Source of the DNA: a virus
Length of the DNA stretch: 49,026 nt
IMG/VR virus record: IMGVR_UViG_3300022690_001189
Location: 1-49,026 of that record
Reading direction: 5' to 3' (one strand)
The notes under the pieces were generated by a model. The model saw nothing but the letters and a program-made list of their open reading frames with translations. It was not told where the DNA came from and did no database searches. The position numbers and the translations under genes were made by a program. Below are positions 7,092 to 14,197 of the stretch, piece after piece (position 1 is the stretch's first letter; every line of letters begins with the position of its first letter).

Positions 7092-8190
7092 TTTCACGGC
7101 TCCCATCAATACTTTGAGTTATGGAATATGTGGATTGAATGTACTAAAAGAATTGGTGGAATTAGGCCATGAAATAAGCTACTGGCCGATAGGTCCAATG
7201 GAAGCCCCTCCCGAATACCATAATCTAATAAAACAATCGATAGAAAACACGAAACATTTCGATTATAACGCCCCATCTCTAAGATTATACCATCAATTTG
7301 ATATGGCTCAACATGTAGGAAAAGGTATGAGGTGTGGTTTCCCCATTTTTGAATTAAATAAATTTACAGAGCAGGAAAAGCATCATCTGTGTTCGTTAGA
7401 TAAAATTTTTGTCTGTTCAGAGTGGGCCAAAACGGTGATGTTAAAGGAAATCCGACCAATTCATTCGAGAAATTGTACTCCTGATGAATTAGTCTGCGTC
7501 ATCCCTTTAGGTGTGGATAGGAATATTTTTAATGAAAATGTAATTAGTGATAGGAAAGATAACACAACCACCTTTTTGAATATTGGAAAATGGGAAATTC
7601 GTAAAGGTCATGACGTTTTATTGGAAGCGTTCAATGAGGCTTTCACTATAGAAGATGATGTTTTATTAATAATGCACTGTCCAAATATTTTTATAGGGGA
7701 AAATGAAAATAAAGATTGGCATAATTTATATTTATCAAGTAAGATGGGTCAAGCAGGGAAAATAAAAATAAGTACGGATAGATTACAGTCTCAACAAGAA
7801 GTGGCTCAATTAATTAGTCAAGCAGATTGTGGTGTTTTTCCGTCGAAAGCTGAAGGATGGAATTTGGAAGCGTTAGAGATGATGAGTATGGGAAAATCTA
7901 TAATTATTACAGATTACTCAGGGCATACTGAATTCTGTACAAATGAAAACTCTCTGCTAATTTCTATTGATGGTTATGAAGAGGCTTATGATGGGGTTTG
8001 GTTTCACGGTCAAGGAGAGTGGGCAGAATTAGGAGAAAAACAATTTCAACAGTTGATAAATTATATGAAAGACATACACGACGCCAAACAAAACCGCTCT
8101 TTAAATCCCAATCATGAAGGTATAAATACCGCTAAAAGATTTACATGGAAAAATACGGCGGAGAAATTGTGTCTTGCTTTATCTCAATAG
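7075..8190 (+). CDS. Glycosyltransferase family 4-like enzyme
   Basis: The 371-residue protein shows a GT-B fold: SYGICGLNVLKELVELGH at the N-terminus, VCSEWAKTVM and VIPLGVDRNIF in the middle, NIGKWEIRKGHDVLLEAF opening the second domain, and FPSKAEGWNLEALEMMSMGKS containing the E-x7-E nucleotide-sugar motif. Starts at 7075 and 7081 are both possible; CAGGAA upstream fits either. It would transfer sugar from a nucleotide donor in the cytoplasm. Its neighbours are sulfotransferases, suggesting a shared glycan substrate. Confidence 0.8.
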   Translation: MIMKLNFTAPINTLSYGICGLNVLKELVELGHEISYWPIGPMEAPPEYHNLIKQSIENTKHFDYNAPSLRLYHQFDMAQHVGKGMRCGFPIFELNKFTEQEKHHLCSLDKIFVCSEWAKTVMLKEIRPIHSRNCTPDELVCVIPLGVDRNIFNENVISDRKDNTTTFLNIGKWEIRKGHDVLLEAFNEAFTIEDDVLLIMHCPNIFIGENENKDWHNLYLSSKMGQAGKIKISTDRLQSQQEVAQLISQADCGVFPSKAEGWNLEALEMMSMGKSIIITDYSGHTEFCTNENSLLISIDGYEEAYDGVWFHGQGEWAELGEKQFQQLINYMKDIHDAKQNRSLNPNHEGINTAKRFTWKNTAEKLCLALSQ

Positions 8191-8732
8191 AAAATAAACT
8201 TATATTCATACATATGTACAAGGTGGCTGGAATAAGCATCACTAATGTTTTCAAACCTCTTAGAATTATACCAATTGGCAATAAGCATTTTAGATGTAAA
8301 AGATTATTGAAGATGGTTGGGCCAGAAATATGGAATGATTATTTTAAATTTACTTTTGTTAGAAACCCTTGGGATAGATTGGTATCAGCATATCATTTTA
8401 TTAGTAAAAGAAGGAATTTTCTAAAGTTATCATTTACAGATTGGATTATTAAACAGAATAATAATGACCATTCTCTACCTACTAATTTGAATTGTCAATT
8501 GAATAAATTAATGATAGATGATGAAATGTCAGTTGATTTTATCGGAAAAATAGAGGAAATAGAAAAAGATATGGATGCAATAGCAAAAAAAAGAAATCTA
8601 CATTTGAATCCTGTTCCTCATAAACATTATAATAACCATAAACACTATTCTTATTACTATACGAATAAAACAAGAGATATTGTCAGTAAATGGCATAAAT
8701 CTGATATTGAATATTTTGAGTATGAATTTTGA
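8169..8732 (+). CDS. Sulfotransferase family 2-like protein (copy 1)
   Basis: I choose the GTG at 8169, preceded by GGCGGAG, because it aligns with the start of the tandem copy; an ATG at 8145 is also in frame. The roughly 187-residue protein has LIFIHMYKVAGISITNVF (the PAPS 5'-phosphosulfate loop, usually IPKTAGTS) and FTFVRNPWDRLVSAYHF (the 3'-phosphate motif). The C-terminus HYSYYYTNKTRDIVSKWHKSD is typical for carbohydrate sulfotransferases. The usual Lys-Thr pair is altered to Lys-Val. It probably sulfates a glycan made by the neighbouring glycosyltransferase. Confidence 0.75.
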   Translation: MSCFISIENKLIFIHMYKVAGISITNVFKPLRIIPIGNKHFRCKRLLKMVGPEIWNDYFKFTFVRNPWDRLVSAYHFISKRRNFLKLSFTDWIIKQNNNDHSLPTNLNCQLNKLMIDDEMSVDFIGKIEEIEKDMDAIAKKRNLHLNPVPHKHYNNHKHYSYYYTNKTRDIVSKWHKSDIEYFEYEF

Positions 8733-8734
8733 TA

Positions 8735-9295
8735 ATGCCTTGTATAATTTCACATTCTTATAAATGTATTTTTATTCATATATCAAAAACTGGAGGTATG
8801 AGTATAGCAAATGCACTTATTAAAAATGGAAAAAAAATTGGTTGGGGTGGTCATAGTCCATGTTTTAGATTACATAAAGTAATTAATGAATGGGAAGAAT
8901 ATTTTAAATTCTGTTTTGTTCGTAATCCGTGGGATAGATTAGTATCAGGATATCATTTTTTAAAAAAGAAAAATAAAATTACAGTTCCATTCAAAAAATG
9001 GATAATTGATTTAAGTATGTCAATAAAATGGAATAAACCTCATAATAATAATTGTCAATTGAATCAAATTATGTTTGAAGATGAGTTGTGTGTTGATTTT
9101 GTCGGTAGATTTGAAAATTTTCAGAGAGATTTTGAGCTTATATGCAAAAAAATTGATTGTAAATTACCTTTGTATCATATTAATAGAAGTAAACACAAGC
9201 ATTATTCTTATTATTATGATAGTGAGACAGAAAATATTGTTGCTATATGGCATAAACCAGATATAGAATATTTTGGGTACAAATTTGAATCGTAA
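8735..9295 (+). CDS. Sulfotransferase family 2-like protein (copy 2)
   Basis: The ATG at 8735 is two bases past the stop of copy 1; an in-frame TTG lies at 8729. The 186-residue protein has CIFIHISKTGGMSIANAL and FCFVRNPWDRLVSGYHFL, the two PAPS-binding motifs, and shares the HYSYYYDSETENIVAIWHK ending with its neighbour. Unlike copy 1 it keeps the canonical KTGGMS phosphosulfate loop. The similarity and adjacency indicate a tandem duplication with possible change of acceptor. Confidence 0.8.
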   Translation: MPCIISHSYKCIFIHISKTGGMSIANALIKNGKKIGWGGHSPCFRLHKVINEWEEYFKFCFVRNPWDRLVSGYHFLKKKNKITVPFKKWIIDLSMSIKWNKPHNNNCQLNQIMFEDELCVDFVGRFENFQRDFELICKKIDCKLPLYHINRSKHKHYSYYYDSETENIVAIWHKPDIEYFGYKFES

Positions 9296-9551
9296 CAGAA
9301 AAAATAATCGGAAATATATTCGTGACTATAAACGGAGAAAAGGTTGTGCAAAATGTGACGAGAATCATGTATCGTGTTTGGAATTTCACCATTTATTTCC
9401 TAACGATAAAAAATTGACTGTGTCTAGGATGGTAAGTAAAAATTATTCTTTAGATAGAATTAAACGTGAAATTTCTAAATGTATCGTTTTGTGCAAAAAT
9501 TGTCATGCGAAATTACATTGGTTTTTGAAAAAAGACTTGACAAATGAATGA
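9273..9551 (+). CDS. HNH-type endonuclease
   Basis: The 92-residue protein has GCAKCDENHVSCLEFHH, then 35 residues later CIVLCKNCHAKLHW. The two Cys pairs bind zinc and FHH holds the catalytic His of an HNH fold. No ATG is present; TTG at 9273 or 9285 lies inside the preceding gene. Free-standing HNH proteins in phages act as homing or DNA-processing nucleases. The small, overlapping gene between sulfotransferases and a promoter looks like an inserted homing element. Confidence 0.7.
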   Translation: MGTNLNRNRKNNRKYIRDYKRRKGCAKCDENHVSCLEFHHLFPNDKKLTVSRMVSKNYSLDRIKREISKCIVLCKNCHAKLHWFLKKDLTNE

Positions 9552-9564
9552 TGTGTGGTATAAG
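9537..9564 (+). promoter_or_regulatory. Sigma70-type promoter
   Basis: TTGACA at 9537-9542, a 16-base spacer, and TATAAG at 9559-9564, 21 bases before the ATG at 9586. It overlaps the end of the HNH gene and would start the lipoprotein-methyltransferase unit. TTAGGAGGAAAC between them is a strong ribosome site. Confidence 0.65.
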
Positions 9565-9585
9565 TATACTTAGGAGGAAACTAGA

Positions 9586-9798
9586 ATGAAAAGGCGAGAT
9601 TTATTGAAAGGTGGGCTATTTGCTGGATTTGCCGGGTTAGTGGGATGTTCTTCAAAAGAGCCCAAAAATGAATTAAAAAATGAATCTGATAATATTATGA
9701 AATTAAATGAAAGTCATAAATGTTGTCCAGGAACGACTTCGCCTACTCAACTTCTTCATATTAAAAATGATAGTCCTTGTTGTTCAGGAACATTTTAA
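9586..9798 (+). CDS. Small lipoprotein with Tat-type signal (copy 1)
   Basis: The 70-residue protein begins MKRRDLLKGGLFAGFAGLVG followed by Cys. The twin Arg with LLKGG matches a Tat signal, and GLVGC is a lipobox, so the mature part would be a lipid-anchored peptide of about 50 residues. Mature sequence carries two CC pairs in related contexts (CCPGT and CCSGT). A close relative lies at 10804. A strong ribosome site and sigma70 promoter precede it. The function is unknown; the dicysteine pairs could bind metal or form disulfides. Confidence 0.65.
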   Translation: MKRRDLLKGGLFAGFAGLVGCSSKEPKNELKNESDNIMKLNESHKCCPGTTSPTQLLHIKNDSPCCSGTF

Positions 9799-10010
9799 TG
9801 CCTATAACTCAAAGTGAAGCAGAACAAATAGTTGACATAGTGTTGGAACATATTGAGCCAGAGATAGCTTTTGAATTATTAAATAGATTTGTCTTAGAAG
9901 TAGCATGGGAAATCCCTTTAGTTCCAGCGGTAGAAGAAAATAAATCTTTACGAGCCACTCTGATAATGCTAACGGATTATGTAAAATTTAGGTTGACAAA
10001 TGCACAGTAA
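9798..10010 (+). CDS. Small acidic hypothetical protein, 70 aa
   Basis: The ATG at 9798 overlaps the lipoprotein stop as TAATG; an alternative start 21 bases earlier lies inside that gene. The product is helical and acidic with no membrane segment (for example EAEQIVDIVLEHIEPEIAF). Family unknown. Its end overlaps the methyltransferase start by 11 bases. Confidence 0.55.
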   Translation: MPITQSEAEQIVDIVLEHIEPEIAFELLNRFVLEVAWEIPLVPAVEENKSLRATLIMLTDYVKFRLTNAQ

Positions 10011-10509
10011 AATAGTGAAAATGATAGCGGAAGGTTTACAATCTCGCCGCTATTTAGAATTAGGCGTAAAAAATGGAGATACCTTTAATGTGGTTGCTCC
10101 TATAGTAGAACAAGCCTATGCTGTGGATATTAGTGAGAAAAGTTATGAGAAAATTAAACATAACGAAAATAGTTTTTGGTTCCATATGTCAACAGACGAA
10201 TTTATAAAAAATAATGATAGATATTTTGATTTAGTATTTATTGATGCTTGCCATTCTCATGAACAATCATTAAAAGATTTTTTGGGAATATCTTCATTCG
10301 TCAACGATAATGGTCTAATTTTATTGCATGATACTTATCCCCGAAACACAAATATGTTACAATTTGATAGATGTGGTGAAGTATATCGTACTGCTTGGTA
10401 TATTCGACAAAACATGAGGGAGAATTTTGAAATTGTCACTTTGCCGTTTTATCATGGTATTTCCATAGTAAGAAAATGCAATAAACAATTGGATTGGAAA
10501 GATGATTAG
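10000..10509 (+). CDS. Class I SAM-dependent methyltransferase
   Basis: The 169-residue protein has RRYLELGVKNGDTFNVV (motif I, glycine-rich SAM loop), AYAVDISEKSY (acidic motif II) and YFDLVFIDACHSHEQSLKDF (motif IV region with FIDACH), matching the Methyltransf_24 type seen beside glycan genes. Motif I reads ELGVKNGD instead of ExGxxxG. It probably methylates a sugar or small molecule, but the acceptor is unknown. Confidence 0.75.
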   Translation: MHSKIVKMIAEGLQSRRYLELGVKNGDTFNVVAPIVEQAYAVDISEKSYEKIKHNENSFWFHMSTDEFIKNNDRYFDLVFIDACHSHEQSLKDFLGISSFVNDNGLILLHDTYPRNTNMLQFDRCGEVYRTAWYIRQNMRENFEIVTLPFYHGISIVRKCNKQLDWKDD

Positions 10510-10807
10510 ATTAATTATTTTAGTCACTATTCACTTATTTATTGTGGTTGGTAATATAATTAGTTTTTTCATTTTTGTTTTTATAGGATTTGGTAGTGTA
10601 TTAGGATTCAATGTTGAACTTCCGATATGGCCAGTGTGTTTAGTTTGTTCAACTATTGTTTTCAACTTATGTTTTTTAAGACAAAATTGCGAATGCACAA
10701 AATGGGAAAATGATATTAGGCGAGAACTGAATATGCCAGAAATAAAAGGATTTATTAAACATTATATATTAAAAAATGTGGTTAGAATTAGAAGGAAACT
10801 AAGATGA
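10502..10807 (+). CDS. Small membrane protein, two membrane segments
   Basis: The 101-residue product has hydrophobic helices near residues 2-32 and 38-57, then a basic soluble tail with Cys-rich CECTKWENDIRREL. The ATG overlaps the methyltransferase stop by eight bases, and the stop overlaps the lipoprotein ATG. Function unknown. Confidence 0.55.
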   Translation: MIRLIILVTIHLFIVVGNIISFFIFVFIGFGSVLGFNVELPIWPVCLVCSTIVFNLCFLRQNCECTKWENDIRRELNMPEIKGFIKHYILKNVVRIRRKLR

Positions 10808-11049
10808 AACGGCGAGATGTGTTAAAGGGTGGATTATTTGCTGGATTGGTGGGTTGTTTTGCAAAAGAATCTAAAGGTAAAATTGAAATAGATATACCTA
10901 ATGATGTGAATTTAAATGGAAATAGTAAAATAGGATGGTTAGATACAGCACTTTTTTCTTCTGGAACGCTTAATTGTTCTTTTGAAAATCATTATGGTAT
11001 AGTTGTAAACGGGTCTGGTTCTATAGTATCAGTTACGGAATTTTTATAA
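10804..11049 (+). CDS. Small lipoprotein with Tat-type signal (copy 2)
   Basis: It begins MKRRDVLKGGLFAGLVG followed by Cys, nearly identical to the leader at 9586, with a lipobox Cys at residue 18. The mature part differs: it is Asn- and Gly-rich and lacks the CC pairs. The 81-residue protein overlaps the upstream membrane gene by ATGA. A shared leader on different mature parts indicates duplication or leader exchange. Export by host Tat and lipidation is inferred. Confidence 0.65.
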   Translation: MKRRDVLKGGLFAGLVGCFAKESKGKIEIDIPNDVNLNGNSKIGWLDTALFSSGTLNCSFENHYGIVVNGSGSIVSVTEFL

Positions 11050-11052
11050 TTC

Positions 11053-11697
11053 ATGTTCGTTTCAAGAATTGGACAATTAAATGGGCTAGAAACTTTCAAT
11101 ATCAGAACAAGAGATAATCTACACGAAAGAAAGGTTGAACCAGTATACAAGATAGATGATAAAAAAACAAAATACATATCAAAAAATGACGAGGAAACAG
11201 TGACTTTTTATAGAGACCTTCCTATCGGTCAACACGGAGAATTTTTAGTACAGCAAATATTGGCAAAAATAAATGTTGATGTTGAATTCAATCATGATAA
11301 ATACTACGACATAAAAGCTAAGATTGGGAAAGAAAATGTATTGATAGAAGTAAAATTAGATTTATATGCAGAAAAATCTGGTAACATAGCCATAGAATTC
11401 TATAATCCAAAAACCATGAAATTTAGTGGAATCAATATTACTGAAGCAAATTTGTGGGCTCATATTGTAAAATTGAATGATGAATATCAAGTATGGCTTG
11501 CTAATGTAAATTTATTAAAATGTTTTATTGAAGCTTTTCCGGCTAAACGTATTATTGAATGTGGTGGAGATAATAACGCTTCATTATATTTGTATGACAA
11601 GGATTATATTTTTGATAAAGTTTTTGTGAGAATAGATAATATGGAGACAAATGAATTAGCCGAGAATTTGAGGAAAATTATAGTAAATGAAATATGA
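11053..11697 (+). CDS. PD-(D/E)XK-type nuclease
   Basis: In this 214-residue protein a glycine-rich GQHGEFLVQQIL segment (E63) leads to YYDIKAKIGKENVLIEVKLD, giving D86, then E99-V-K101: the catalytic D...ExK core of PD-(D/E)XK nucleases. SGNIAIEFYNPK follows, as in phage ExK nucleases that have a GN(I/L)xIE strand. Metal-dependent DNA cleavage is inferred. It starts three bases after the lipoprotein stop and overlaps the next gene by 11 bases. Confidence 0.65.
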   Translation: MFVSRIGQLNGLETFNIRTRDNLHERKVEPVYKIDDKKTKYISKNDEETVTFYRDLPIGQHGEFLVQQILAKINVDVEFNHDKYYDIKAKIGKENVLIEVKLDLYAEKSGNIAIEFYNPKTMKFSGINITEANLWAHIVKLNDEYQVWLANVNLLKCFIEAFPAKRIIECGGDNNASLYLYDKDYIFDKVFVRIDNMETNELAENLRKIIVNEI

Positions 11698-12103
11698 AAT
11701 TGAAGTTATTATAGGAATAGCCAGTGTTAATTTACAAAATTCAGCCGATTGCAAAATTTTAGTAAGAAATTATGATGGAATTTTAGCATTACCTACACAA
11801 ATATTAAATGTTGAAAAAGATTCATTAGAAATAGCAGCTCAAATGTTAATGGATATTGTTGGTTTGGAAGCTAAAATTGATGATAAAGGATGGGTAAATT
11901 TGCAAAAGATTGGTTTTTTTGACAAAATTGATAGATGTTTAGATGGTGTAAGATGGATAGCGTTGTTATATGGGGCAATGATTCCAGAAGAAACAAGAAT
12001 TTTGGATGATAATTTTGTATGGATGAATATATCTGAATTATATAATGAAAAATTGTTCATGGACCACTGGGGTTTAATAGAAGAAGTTTGTTTACGAATT
12101 TAA
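11687..12103 (+). CDS. Nudix-fold protein with degenerate Nudix box
   Basis: The N-terminal strand arrangement and LALPTQILNVEKDSLEIAAQ (residues 33-52) match the Nudix segment that normally reads LPGGxxExxES...AAxREL. The GGxxE glycines and the REUxEE glutamates are absent (AAQMLMDIVGL). Length (138) and the later FVWMNISEL strand fit Nudix hydrolases. It is likely a ligand-binding relative rather than an active pyrophosphatase. Family call is moderate. Confidence 0.5.
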   Translation: MKYEIEVIIGIASVNLQNSADCKILVRNYDGILALPTQILNVEKDSLEIAAQMLMDIVGLEAKIDDKGWVNLQKIGFFDKIDRCLDGVRWIALLYGAMIPEETRILDDNFVWMNISELYNEKLFMDHWGLIEEVCLRI

Positions 12104-12119
12104 CTAAGGGGAGATAGTA

Positions 12120-12725
12120 ATGAATGCTAAAAAATATGTTAAGGAACAATTAAAATATAGAAGGGTTTTTCTTTGGGGGGAAATTAAAAATAAGAAAGCA
12201 AAAACATTAATTCTCCAAATGAGACATTTATTGAACAAATCAACCAAACCAATTTTTTTATATATCCATAGTCCTGGTGGTTTTATTGATGCGGTCGATG
12301 CAATTATTAATGAAATGTTATTGGTAAAAAGTCATGGCGTTGATTTGAATACTATTGTTCATGGAAATGCTTTTTCTGCTGCCGCCGATATTCTATGTCT
12401 AGGTACTAAAGGTTGTAGATGGGGCATGAAACATTCTAGTATTATGATTCATCCAATTTCATACGGATTGGAAACAGATTATCAGATGTTTCAAGAAAGA
12501 ATGATGGAATTTTATAAGAAAAAGAGTGACGCTTTATCAAAACTTGTTGCTGAAACTTGTGGAAAAAATACGAAAAATAAATATCAGAAATTTTTGCAGG
12601 ATATAAAAGAATCTATGTGGATGACTACAGAAGAAAGCATAAAATATGGATTTATTGATGGATTGTGGACTTGTGAAAACGAGGAAAGGATAACTCAAGA
12701 GTGTGATGAGGACAATAACCAATAA
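12120..12725 (+). CDS. ClpP-like serine protease
   Basis: The 201-residue protein has the ClpP/crotonase fold: FLYIHSPGGFIDAVDAI (oxyanion Gly-Gly, residues 46-62), HGNAFSAAADIL with the nucleophile at Ser86, and SIMIHPIS with catalytic His111. The expected catalytic Asp region reads DIKESMWMTTEES, so the aligned Asp is Ser165. GGGGAGA precedes the ATG. In phages such proteins serve capsid maturation or modify host proteolysis; no Clp ATPase is nearby. The altered triad makes activity uncertain. Confidence 0.75.
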   Translation: MNAKKYVKEQLKYRRVFLWGEIKNKKAKTLILQMRHLLNKSTKPIFLYIHSPGGFIDAVDAIINEMLLVKSHGVDLNTIVHGNAFSAAADILCLGTKGCRWGMKHSSIMIHPISYGLETDYQMFQERMMEFYKKKSDALSKLVAETCGKNTKNKYQKFLQDIKESMWMTTEESIKYGFIDGLWTCENEERITQECDEDNNQ

Positions 12726-13191
12726 AGAGTTTGAATTAGCAAGACGAAATTTAGATAATGTTCGGATTATTAATAAATGTCTTGCTAAGCATAAAGACGT
12801 AATGTCTTTTGATGAATTGAAAAGTTGTGGTTTGTATGGATTGTGGAAATGTTTAAAATATCATGATAACAGTAAAAAAAGAAAATTTACTACTTCATTA
12901 TATAGTTTTGTGAGATGGGAATGTTTAAGTTATATCAAGAAAAAAACCGAATTAAACGATGAATATTTGGATAATTATAGTATATATGATGAAGAAAAAG
13001 ATAATATTATTGAGGATATAAAAGATTGTTTGAATAGATTACCCAAAAAAGATAGAAAAATTCTTGAACAATATTATTATCAGAAATTAACATTGAAAGA
13101 AATTGGAAAATTAAATAACTATAGCCGGCAAGCTGCTGGACAAAACAGGAATAAAGCTGAAACAAGATTAAAAGATATATATATTGGTTAA
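12706..13191 (+). CDS. Sigma-70 family factor, gp55-like
   Basis: The protein of about 161 residues starts at ATG 12706 (GTG 12703 alternative). SFDELKSCGLYGLWKCLKYHD and the following FTTSLYSFVRWECLSYIKK match sigma region 2 (core binding and -10 melting). LPKKDRKILEQYYYQKLTLKEIG with SRQAAGQNRNKAETRLK forms a region-4-like helix-turn-helix. There is no region 1 or 3. It resembles short phage late sigma factors that read TATA-like promoters. It lies just upstream of a GGTGTATAAT motif, so it may drive the virion gene at 13271. Confidence 0.7.
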   Translation: MRTITNKEFELARRNLDNVRIINKCLAKHKDVMSFDELKSCGLYGLWKCLKYHDNSKKRKFTTSLYSFVRWECLSYIKKKTELNDEYLDNYSIYDEEKDNIIEDIKDCLNRLPKKDRKILEQYYYQKLTLKEIGKLNNYSRQAAGQNRNKAETRLKDIYIG

Positions 13192-13193
13192 TC

Positions 13194-13211
13194 GGTGTAT
13201 AATCACTTAGG
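13194..13211 (+). promoter_or_regulatory. Candidate late promoter, GGTGTATAAT motif
   Basis: GGTGTATAATCACTTAGG begins three bases after the sigma factor stop and 60 bases before the GTG at 13271. It shares GGTGTATAAT plus a TTAG element with the site at 5628. No -35 element is evident, as expected for a promoter recognised through a TATA-like box by a gp55-type sigma. The call is inferred. Confidence 0.45.
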
Positions 13212-13270
13212 AAGTAGGAAAATTTCAGGTTGTGGGAACATAACAATCAAATCTTCTTAGGAGATTTATC

Positions 13271-13825
13271 GTGGCTCTACCCACAACTACGGCCGTAAGC
13301 GGACAACCTATTAAAAATGATGGTGCTACTGTATTGTTTGGTGGCAACATTGATAGTACAAATACTGTCACTAATGCTCCCAACAAAGAGATTTTTTCTC
13401 TCCATACCGGTTCTAGTGGCTCAAGAGTTCCTACCCCAGGTGGACAAAAACCCACGTTTAAACCTATATCTGCTGGTGCATTTGCCTCACAAAAAGAAGG
13501 TGAATACATTATACGAAGATTCACTAACGAAATTGCAGGAATTGCTAGTACTCTGTTGAATAGTGGAGCTAGTGATTTTGGTCGTAGAAGTATTCATCTA
13601 AAGGAGAATCGGCGTACTACCCTAATGGTTACCGCTGGTTGGAATTTCGCTACAGGTCAATTCTTGACTTCACCAACTGAACAACTTGACGCTTTTGGTA
13701 ATGATGATGCGGCACGACCAACTAGAGCAGTACCTGGTGAACTAGTATTCCATTCTCATGGTCCTGCAAATGAAGGTGCTTTATCTAAACCTCTCTTGGA
13801 TAAGTACAAAGCTAAGACTGGTTAA
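13271..13825 (+). CDS. Putative abundant virion protein
   Basis: The 184-residue protein starts at GTG with a strong TTAGGAG ribosome site. It has no membrane segment. It is rich in Gly, Thr, Ser and Ala, with an N-terminal disordered stretch and a C-terminal beta-like domain. Codon choice is less AT-rich than in neighbours, as for highly expressed structural genes. It stands alone between a candidate late promoter and a terminator, which fits a highly expressed capsid, decoration or tail protein. I do not recognise the family. Confidence 0.55.
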   Translation: MALPTTTAVSGQPIKNDGATVLFGGNIDSTNTVTNAPNKEIFSLHTGSSGSRVPTPGGQKPTFKPISAGAFASQKEGEYIIRRFTNEIAGIASTLLNSGASDFGRRSIHLKENRRTTLMVTAGWNFATGQFLTSPTEQLDAFGNDDAARPTRAVPGELVFHSHGPANEGALSKPLLDKYKAKTG

Positions 13826-13838
13826 AGATTATGATTCT

Positions 13839-13862
13839 GGGGCTATTAACTTAGCCCCTTTC
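13839..13862 (+). terminator. Terminator hairpin after putative virion gene
   Basis: GGGGCTA (13839-13845) pairs with TAGCCCC (13852-13858) across a six-base loop and is followed by TTTC. The stem is GC-rich in an AT-rich region. The T-run is short, so termination may be partial. Confidence 0.6.
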
Positions 13863-13876
13863 AATTAACGAATCTA

Positions 13877-14197
13877 ATGAAATCAGATATGATAAAAGTA
13901 ATATTAGCAGCTCTAATAGCTATTGTTGTAGCCATGTTAGGGTTTTGGTTAGTAGAAGCTCAGAATTATGTCAATAGAACAGATGTTGAGGTCATGATTG
14001 TTAAAGAATCACCATATATTGTTGACCGAAACCTAATTTTGGAAAAACTAAGATTACTGCTTCAACATGATGAAAAAATATTGATTAGTGTAAAACAAAA
14101 TGCGGAAGAAACACATAAATTGCAATTAGTTATTACAAGAATTGATTCTATTTTACGTAATTTAGAGTTGAAAAGTGCAAACAATGATTCCCTATAA
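13877..14197 (+). CDS. Single-pass membrane protein with coiled coil, spanin-like topology
   Basis: The 106-residue protein has one membrane helix (residues 6-27) followed by about 75 residues of predicted helix or coiled coil (VDRNLILEKLRLLLQHDEK onwards). Such N-in membrane-anchored coiled coils resemble inner-membrane spanins. It overlaps the putative cell-wall peptidase gene, which adds weight to a lysis role. No outer-membrane partner overlaps it. Function is inferred. Confidence 0.5.
   Translation: MKSDMIKVILAALIAIVVAMLGFWLVEAQNYVNRTDVEVMIVKESPYIVDRNLILEKLRLLLQHDEKILISVKQNAEETHKLQLVITRIDSILRNLELKSANNDSL

Noticed and set aside
8121-8128. TATAAATA, a T4-type late promoter match
   Set aside because: It lies inside the glycosyltransferase gene; similar matches occur at several internal places in this AT-rich sequence, so chance is likely.
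9075-9266. Open frame overlapping sulfotransferase copy 2
   Set aside because: It is entirely inside a gene with clear motifs, in another frame, and shows no motif of its own.
9993-9998. TTGACA before the methyltransferase gene
   Set aside because: No acceptable -10 lies 16-18 bases downstream, and it sits within the overlap of two coupled genes.
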